A DNA stretch of 64,000 nucleotides. It comes from Burkholderia pseudomultivorans (GTDB lineage Bacteria > Pseudomonadota > Gammaproteobacteria > Burkholderiales > Burkholderiaceae). Location of the stretch: NCBI RefSeq assembly GCF_001718415.1, contig NZ_CP013378.1, positions 2,294,001-2,358,000 on the forward strand, written 5' to 3'. The notes under the pieces were generated by a model that ran no database searches, had not been told where the DNA came from, and saw nothing but the letters and a program-made list of their open reading frames with translations. Positions 56,852 through 64,000 of this stretch are shown piece after piece (the stretch's first letter is position 1; the number at the start of each line of letters is the position of its first letter). The position numbers were made by a program, and so were the translations under genes.

Positions 56852-57472
56852 ATGGGGTCGGTCAATACGCAGTCGCAAGCGTGCTCGCGCGGCGAGCGCC
56901 TTTCCGCTCTGGTCGACGGCGAAATGTTCGACGGCCCGGATCACGGGCAGTTTCTGGCTGAGCTCGACCGCGCGGATCGCGCTGCGTGGGCCCATTACCA
57001 CCTGATCGGCGATGCGCTGCGCTCGGACGAGCTCGCGCTGTCGCCCGCGTTGAGCGCGACGTTCACGGCGCGCATGTCGGCGGCGCTCGAAGCCGAGCCG
57101 CACCTGCTCGCGCCGGCCGCGCGCAAGCCGGCCGCCCGGACGCTGCTGTCGCTGCGCCGGCGCGTCGTGCCGGCGTTCGCAGTGGCTGCGGCGGCGGCCA
57201 CGCTGACCTGGATCGTCGTCCCGCAGATGCAGACGGCCGGTGCGCCGGGCGCGGTGCAGGTCGCATCGGTCGGCGCGCCGCAAAACGGCAGCCTGCAGCG
57301 CGTGACGGTTGCGCAGGCATCGGCCCAGCCGGGCCTGCAGGACGTCAACATCATCCGCGACGCGAGCCTCGACCAATATCTTGAAGCGCACCAGCAATTC
57401 GCGCAGCAGCCCGTCGTCACGGGTTCGATGCCGCTGATCCGCGCAGCCGTGACCACCACGCCAGGCCAATAA
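56852..57472 (+). CDS. rseA: Anti-sigma-E factor RseA
   Basis: 206 aa. The N-terminal RseA domain that holds the sigma factor is RGERLSALVDGEMFDGPDHGQFLAELDRADRAAWAHYHLIGDALRSDE. The single transmembrane helix is about 105-124 (VVPAFAVAAAAATLTWIVVP). The rest is periplasmic. The ATG at 56852 has a GGGGAG site; in-frame codons at 56831 and 56840 are alternatives. Stress-induced cleavage of RseA would free RpoE. Confidence 0.9.
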   Translation: MGSVNTQSQACSRGERLSALVDGEMFDGPDHGQFLAELDRADRAAWAHYHLIGDALRSDELALSPALSATFTARMSAALEAEPHLLAPAARKPAARTLLSLRRRVVPAFAVAAAAATLTWIVVPQMQTAGAPGAVQVASVGAPQNGSLQRVTVAQASAQPGLQDVNIIRDASLDQYLEAHQQFAQQPVVTGSMPLIRAAVTTTPGQ

Positions 57473-57477
57473 ACCCG

Positions 57478-58530
57478 ATGCGGACATTGCAGTTGAATCA
57501 CGCCATCTCCGGATGGAAGCGGCTGCCGGCCCTCCTGCTTTGCGCAGCCGCCCTGTTGTCCGTTCAATCCCTTCCTGCCAGCGCCCAGCAACCGGACGAT
57601 CCCGTCGCGACCCGCAAGGGCGCCGCGGACTGGCTCGACCGCATCCAGCAGGCCGCGCAGCAGCAGAACTACGAAGGGACGTTCGTTTACCAGCGCGGCG
57701 GGTACGTGCAGTCGTCGCGCATCGCGCACGTCGCGTCCCGCGACGGCGAGTTCGAGCGGATCGAGACGCTCGACGGCAAGCCGCGCAAGGTGCTGCGGCA
57801 TAACGACGAGCTGTATACGTTCGTGCCGGAGCGCAAGCTGTGCGTGGTCGAGCGCCGCCAGACCCGCGATTCGTTCCCCGCGCTGCTCGGCGCGAGCGGC
57901 GAGCACGTGATGTCGGTCTACGACGCGAAGCTGCTCGGCAAGGATCGCGTGGCCGGCATCGACGCGCAGGTCGTCGAACTCGTGCCGAAAGACGCTTACC
58001 GCTTTACCTACAAGCTGTGGGCCGACGCCCGCACCGGGCTGCTGCTGCGCTCGCAGACGCTCGACGCGGACGATCACGTGCTCGAGCAGATCGCGTTCTC
58101 GCAGCTGCAGACGGGCGGCGCGACCGGCGACCGGAACGCGATCGCGGCCGGCATGCGCAATCTCGCCGGCTGGACGGTGGTGCGGCCGCCGGTGGCGACG
58201 GTCGACATGGAAGCGCAGGGCTGGCAGCTCGCGCCGGGCGTCGCCGGCTTCCAGAAGATTCGCGAGGTGCGCCGGCCGATGGCCGCGCGCGACCCGGGCG
58301 ATCCGCCGATCGCAGTCGACCAGGCCGTGTTCACCGACGGCCTCGCGACGATCTCCGTGTTCGTCGAACCGGCCGAAAAGAATACGCGCAAGGAAGGCGC
58401 GGGTAGTACCGGCGCAACGCACGTGCTCGTGAAGCGCCGCGGCGACTACTGGATCACCGTGCTCGGCGAAGTGCCGCCGGCCACGTTGCAGCAGTTCGCG
58501 TCTGCCATAGAATACAAGGCTTCCAAGTAA
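57478..58530 (+). CDS. rseB: Sigma-E regulatory protein RseB/MucB
   Basis: 350 aa. The Sec signal peptide is MRTLQLNHAIS... to LPASAQQ. The lipid-sensing N-domain contains QQQNYEGTFVYQRGGYVQSSRIAHV and the C-domain ends near ATISVFVEPAEKN. It binds RseA periplasmic segment and lipopolysaccharide-type signals, protecting RseA from cleavage. It follows rseA by 5 bp. Confidence 0.93.
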   Translation: MRTLQLNHAISGWKRLPALLLCAAALLSVQSLPASAQQPDDPVATRKGAADWLDRIQQAAQQQNYEGTFVYQRGGYVQSSRIAHVASRDGEFERIETLDGKPRKVLRHNDELYTFVPERKLCVVERRQTRDSFPALLGASGEHVMSVYDAKLLGKDRVAGIDAQVVELVPKDAYRFTYKLWADARTGLLLRSQTLDADDHVLEQIAFSQLQTGGATGDRNAIAAGMRNLAGWTVVRPPVATVDMEAQGWQLAPGVAGFQKIREVRRPMAARDPGDPPIAVDQAVFTDGLATISVFVEPAEKNTRKEGAGSTGATHVLVKRRGDYWITVLGEVPPATLQQFASAIEYKASK

Positions 58531-58546
58531 CGCTACGGCTTCCGAC

Positions 58547-60031
58547 ATGATGAAACCCACGCTGCGCAACTGGTTTGCGGCGGCGGCGCTGTCTGCCTGC
58601 CTGCCGCTCGCGTCGCATCCCGCCGCGGCGGCCCCCACTGCGGCCGCCGCTGCCAGCCTGCCCGATTTCGCCGACCTCGTCGAAAAGGTCGGGCCGGCTG
58701 TCGTGAACATCCGCACCACCGCCAACGTGCCGACCGCCGGCCCGCGCGGCGGCTTGCCGCCGGGTTTCGACAACGGCGACATGTCGGAATTCTTCCGGCG
58801 CTTCTTCGGCATTCCGCTGCCGCAGGCGCCCGGCAATAATCCGAAAAACGCGCCCGCACCCGACAATCCGCCCGACATCGAGCAGAATCGCGGCGTCGGC
58901 TCGGGCTTCATCGTATCGGCCGACGGCTACGTGATGACCAATGCGCACGTCGTCGACGATGCGGACACCATCTACGTGACGCTCACCGACAAGCGCGAAT
59001 TCAAGGCGAAGCTGATCGGCGTCGACGACCGCACGGACGTCGCCGTCGTGAAGATCCAGGCGTCGAACCTGCCGGTCGTCGCGATCGGCGATTCGAACAA
59101 GGTGCGCGTGGGCGAATGGGTCGTCGCGATCGGTTCGCCGTTCGGCCTCGACAATACGGTCACGGCCGGCATCGTCAGCTCCAAGAGCCGCAACACCGGC
59201 GACTACCTGCCGTTCATCCAGACCGACGTCGCGGTGAACCCCGGCAACTCGGGCGGCCCGCTCATCAACATGCAGGGCGAGGTGATCGGCATCAACTCGC
59301 AGATCTACAGCCGCACCGGCGGCTTCATGGGCATCTCGTTCGCGATCCCGATCGACGAGGCGATGCGCGTGGCCGACCAGCTGAAGGCGACCGGCAAGGT
59401 CACGCGCGGCCGGATCGCGGTTGCGATCGGCGAGGTGACGAAGGACGTCGCCGACTCGATCGGGCTGCCGAAGGCCGAAGGCGCGCTGGTCAGCAGCGTC
59501 GAGCCGGGCGGCCCGGCCGACAAGGCGGGCATCCAGCCGGGCGACATCATCCTGAAGTTCAACGGGCGCTCGGTCGATGCCGCATCGGACCTGCCGCGCA
59601 TGGTCGGCGACACCAAGCCCGGCACGAAGGCGACCGTCACGGTCTGGCGCAAGGGCCAGTCGCGCGACGTGCCGATCGTGATCGCCGAAACGCCGTCCGA
59701 TACGACCGCGAAGGCCGACCAGCGCAAGAGCACGCCGCAGAAGCCGCGCCAGAGCAACGCGCTCGGCCTGACGGTCAGCGACCTGTCGGCCGACCAGCTG
59801 AAGACGCTGAAGCTGAAGAACGGCGTGCAGGTCGACGGCGTCGACGGCCCGGCGTCGCGGGCGGGCCTGCAGCGCGGCGACATCGTGCTGCGGGTCGGCG
59901 ACACCGACATCACGAGCGCGAAGCAGTTCGCCGACGTGACCTCGCAGCTCGATCCGCAGAAGCCCGTCGCGGTGCTCGTGCGGCGCGGCGACAACACGCA
60001 GTACGTGCCCGTGCGGCCGCGGCAGAAGTAA
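58547..60031 (+). CDS. mucD: Periplasmic serine protease DegP/MucD
   Basis: 494 aa. The signal peptide ends near residue 30. Catalytic His134 (TNAHVV), Asp164 (RTDVAVV) and Ser235 (NPGNSGGPL) are followed by two PDZ domains (about 290-385 and 400-490). It degrades or holds misfolded periplasmic proteins and is expected to be a sigma-E target. The first residues are MMKPTLRN. It lies 16 bp after rseB; rseC is absent from the operon. Confidence 0.95.
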   Translation: MMKPTLRNWFAAAALSACLPLASHPAAAAPTAAAAASLPDFADLVEKVGPAVVNIRTTANVPTAGPRGGLPPGFDNGDMSEFFRRFFGIPLPQAPGNNPKNAPAPDNPPDIEQNRGVGSGFIVSADGYVMTNAHVVDDADTIYVTLTDKREFKAKLIGVDDRTDVAVVKIQASNLPVVAIGDSNKVRVGEWVVAIGSPFGLDNTVTAGIVSSKSRNTGDYLPFIQTDVAVNPGNSGGPLINMQGEVIGINSQIYSRTGGFMGISFAIPIDEAMRVADQLKATGKVTRGRIAVAIGEVTKDVADSIGLPKAEGALVSSVEPGGPADKAGIQPGDIILKFNGRSVDAASDLPRMVGDTKPGTKATVTVWRKGQSRDVPIVIAETPSDTTAKADQRKSTPQKPRQSNALGLTVSDLSADQLKTLKLKNGVQVDGVDGPASRAGLQRGDIVLRVGDTDITSAKQFADVTSQLDPQKPVAVLVRRGDNTQYVPVRPRQK

Positions 60032-60038
60032 CGCGCCG

Positions 60039-60275
60039 ATGTTTACGCTCTACGGCCGCGGCTGGTGCCACCTGTGCGACGACATGCGCGACGCGCTGGC
60101 GCCGCTGGCGGCCGAGTTCGGCGTTGCGGTCGACCATGTCGACATCGATGCCGATCCGGCGCTCGTCGCCCGCTACGACGAGGACGTGCCGGTGCTGCTG
60201 CTGGACGGGGTGGAGGTGTGCCGCCACCGGTTCGACGACGCGAAGGTGCGGGCCGCGCTGGCGCTCCGGCGCTGA
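60039..60275 (+). CDS. Glutaredoxin-like protein
   Basis: 78 aa. The thioredoxin-fold start MFTLYGRGWCHLCDDM has the CxxC pair CHLC (Cys10 and Cys13). It is a DUF836-type glutaredoxin-family member, 7 bp after mucD, so cotranscribed. The redox partner is unknown; disulfide or thiol stress in the envelope is a possible link (inference). Confidence 0.85.
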   Translation: MFTLYGRGWCHLCDDMRDALAPLAAEFGVAVDHVDIDADPALVARYDEDVPVLLLDGVEVCRHRFDDAKVRAALALRR

Positions 60276-60396
60276 TTTCGGCGCGGGCGGCGGCAGGCAG
60301 GGCGGCGCACAGCGCCTGCGCCGTGCGCCGGCGGCCGGGCGTCCGTGGCGGCCGCTCGGCGCGGCCGTCCGAAATACCGCCCGGCAAAGGCCTTTT

Positions 60397-60418
60397 CGGC
60401 TAAAATAAGCCGTTTTTT
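60397..60418 (+). terminator. Terminator between the sigma-E cluster and lepA
   Basis: CGGCT (60397-60401) pairs with AGCCG (60408-60412) around AAAATA, followed by six T. The stem is short, so termination may be partial. Confidence 0.6.
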
Positions 60419-60481
60419 CACCGACTTACAAGGCGTGCTCCGCAGTCGTCGAGCGCGCCTTTTTCGCTTGATCGGCACTGA

Positions 60482-62275
<1,794 letters not shown>

Positions 62276-62291
62276 CAGGACTGATCCTTTT

Positions 62292-63188
62292 ATGAATTTT
62301 GCGCTGATTCTTTTTGTGCTCGTCGTCGTGACGGGCGTGGCGTGGGTGCTGGACAAACTGGTGTTCCTGCCGAAGCGACGCAAGGCAGCCGACGCGGCGA
62401 TCGAGGAGTTCGACCGCCAGCAGTCGCGCATCGACAAGCGTTTCGCGGATGAAAACGCGGTGCAGACGCGCTCGAAGCTGCGCGACGAGAAACTGCGCCA
62501 GCCGTGGTGGCTCGAGTACACGGCGAGCTTCTTCCCGGTGATTCTCGCGGTGTTCGTCGTGCGCTCGTTCGTCGTCGAGCCGTTCAAGATTCCGTCGGGC
62601 TCGATGGTGCCGACGCTGCTCGTCGGCGACTTCATCCTCGTCAACAAGTTCGAGTACGGGCTGCGCATGCCGATCACGAACACGAAGATCACGCAGGGCA
62701 GCCCGCTGTCGCGCGGCGACGTCGTCGTGTTCCGCTATCCGAAGGACGAGTCGGTCGACTACATCAAGCGCGTGATCGGCCTGCCGGGCGACACCGTCGC
62801 CTACCAGGACAAGCAGCTCACGATCAACGGCCAGCCGGTGCCCGAAACGCCGCTGCCCGACTACTTCGACGACGAGCGCCAGAACTACGCGAAGCAGTTC
62901 GAGGAAACGATCGACGGCAACCGGAAGAACGCGATCCTGAACAACCCCGCAGTGCCGCCGTTCGTGATGGGCGCGTACGATTATCCGTATCGCGACAATT
63001 GCACGTACAACAGCCGCGGCGTGATCTGCAAGGTGCCGCCGGGCCACTACTTCATGATGGGCGACAACCGCGACAACAGCGCGGACAGCCGCTACTGGGG
63101 TTTCGTGCCGGACCAGAACATCGTCGGCCGCGCGTTCTTCATCTGGATGAACTTCGGCGACCTGAAGCGCATCGGTTCCTTCCACTGA
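62292..63188 (+). CDS. lepB: Signal peptidase I
   Basis: 298 aa. Two N-terminal membrane helices (FALILFVLVVVTGVAWVL and FFPVILAVFVVRSFVV) precede the catalytic Ser104 (PSGSMVPT) and Lys159 (DYIKRVIGLPGD). MGDNRDNSADSRYWGFV is the box E signature. It cleaves exported proteins at the periplasmic face. The N-terminal cytoplasmic loop between helices is 50 residues long, a normal size. Confidence 0.96.
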   Translation: MNFALILFVLVVVTGVAWVLDKLVFLPKRRKAADAAIEEFDRQQSRIDKRFADENAVQTRSKLRDEKLRQPWWLEYTASFFPVILAVFVVRSFVVEPFKIPSGSMVPTLLVGDFILVNKFEYGLRMPITNTKITQGSPLSRGDVVVFRYPKDESVDYIKRVIGLPGDTVAYQDKQLTINGQPVPETPLPDYFDDERQNYAKQFEETIDGNRKNAILNNPAVPPFVMGAYDYPYRDNCTYNSRGVICKVPPGHYFMMGDNRDNSADSRYWGFVPDQNIVGRAFFIWMNFGDLKRIGSFH

Positions 63189-63341
63189 GCGCCTTCGATG
63201 CACACGCAATACGCGGCGCACGGGCCGCGCCGCGTATTGTCGAACTACTTTAAGAACCGGCGGTAACACCGCTTCGTCACGCCTTTTCGGGTCCGGCTGC
63301 GCCGTTTCGGCGCGACCGGCGCCCGCGTTATACTCCTGCAC

Positions 63342-64000
63342 ATGCCCCTATCCCAGTTGGAAAGCCGGCTGCGCTACGAATTTCGCAATGCGGAATTGTT
63401 GCGCCAGGCTTTGACCCATCGTAGTCACAGTGCCACGCACAACGAGCGGCTCGAGTTTCTCGGCGATTCCGTTCTGAATTGCGCGGTGGCCGCGCTTTTG
63501 TTCCAGCGTTTCAGCAAACTGGACGAAGGCGACCTGTCGCGCGTACGCGCCAATCTCGTCAAACAGCAGTCGCTGTACGAAATTGCTCAGGCCCTGAATA
63601 TTTCGGAGGGCCTGCGGCTCGGCGAGGGCGAACTGCGCAGCGGCGGCTTCCGCCGCCCGTCGATCCTCGCGGACGCGTTCGAAGCCATCATCGGGGCCGT
63701 ATTCCTCGATGGCGGCTTCGAAGCCGCCCAAGGGGTCATCAAGCGGCTCTATATCCCGATCCTCGACCACATCGACCCGCGCACGCTCGGCAAGGACGCG
63801 AAGACGCTGCTGCAGGAGTACCTGCAGGGGCACAAGATCGCGCTGCCGACCTATACGGTCGTGGCGACCCATGGTGCGGCGCACAATCAGCAGTTCGAGG
63901 TCGAATGCACGGTGCCGAAGCTCGACGTGAAGGTGTCGGGTTCCGGCGCAAGCCGGCGTGCGGCCGAGCAGGCCGCCGCGAAGAAGGCGCTCGACGAGGT
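63342..64000 (+). CDS. rnc: Ribonuclease III, 5' part (3' end outside window)
   Basis: The frame is open from ATG 63342 to the window end, 219 codons. The signature [11 protein letters not shown] is at 35-45. The catalytic acidic [15 protein letters not shown] and the start of the double-strand RNA-binding domain ([23 protein letters not shown]) are present. Burkholderia RNase III has a long extra C-terminus, which cannot be seen here. It processes rRNA and structured RNAs. The next gene would be era. Confidence 0.93.
   Translation, partial: MPLSQLESRLRYEFRNAELLRQALTHRSHSATHNERLEFLGDSVLNCAVAALLFQRFSKLDEGDLSRVRANLVKQQSLYEIAQALNISEGLRLGEGELRSGGFRRPSILADAFEAIIGAVFLDGGFEAAQGVIKRLYIPILDHIDPRTLGKDAKTLLQEYLQGHKIALPTYTVVATHGAAHNQQFEVECTVPKLDVKVSGSGASRRAAEQAAAKKALDE

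Overview
The window reads as a 64 kb piece of the main chromosome of a high-GC betaproteobacterium, almost certainly Burkholderia (most like the B. cepacia complex). The reasons are the GC-rich codon use, the protein sequences, and the gene orders rpsP-rimM-trmD-rplS and yceD-rpmF-plsX-fabH-fabD-fabG-acpP-fabF-rpoE-rseA-rseB-mucD-lepA-lepB-rnc. The genus call rests on recognition of the sequences; no search was run. Coding density is high. I see no insertion sequence, integrase, prophage, CRISPR array or toxin-antitoxin island, so this looks like core chromosome and not an accessory region.

Layout. 1-2.3 kb: the end of a PA0069-like radical SAM gene, a TM2-type membrane protein and a secreted sugar dehydrogenase-like protein. 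2.3-4.7 kb: the ribosomal/tRNA-modification operon rpsP-rimM-trmD-rplS, with a clear promoter and terminator. 4.8-13.3 kb: a CoA-type Nudix hydrolase, an AmpE-like membrane protein, a DUF2007 zinc-ribbon protein, rsgA with an M48 protease, orn, mog with darP, pmbA and folA. 13.5-20.3 kb: a small secreted protein, a VpsR/BerB-like sigma-54 activator, thyA, a very large FecR-domain envelope protein and an ArsR-like regulator. 20.4-29.1 kb: a mini-lipoprotein, an acyl-CoA thioesterase, fumC, a MATE exporter, an S4 RNA-binding protein, an Ala-rich exported protein, an unrecognised 257-aa protein, azlCD with an AraC regulator, and creA. 29.1-29.5 kb: two identical tRNA-Asn(GTT) genes behind a near-consensus promoter.

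29.5-40.2 kb: fdxA, pncB, an orphan lutC-like gene with an NhaD-type antiporter, a 2-hydroxyacid dehydrogenase with rmuC, a GNAT acetyltransferase with a small membrane protein, and the molybdenum-cofactor genes moeA-mobA-moaA (mog lies 27 kb away). 40.3-48.7 kb: rne with a 700-bp leader, divergent from rluC, then an HAD phosphatase-Rieske-SppA peptidase cluster, and a tetrapyrrole-methylase-type methyltransferase overlapping a Maf pyrophosphatase. 48.7-64 kb: the yceD-rpmF-fatty-acid cluster flows into the sigma-E envelope-stress operon (rpoE-rseA-rseB-mucD, glutaredoxin) and then lepA-lepB-rnc, with rnc cut by the window edge.

How the genes work together. Most of the window couples growth functions: translation (ribosomal proteins S16, L19, L32; RimM, TrmD, RsgA, DarP, RluC, LepA), RNA turnover (Orn, RNase E, RNase III), membrane lipid synthesis (PlsX to FabF), and envelope protein export and quality control (LepB, SppA, MucD, RseAB, RpoE). 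No clearly new multi-gene system stands out. The most interesting points are regulatory or poorly characterised: the competing hairpins between acpP and fabF, the AmpE-like membrane protein, the activator whose receiver-like domain lacks the usual Lys, the HAD-Rieske-SppA cluster, the YgfX-like membrane gene directly ahead of rpoE, and several small exported proteins.
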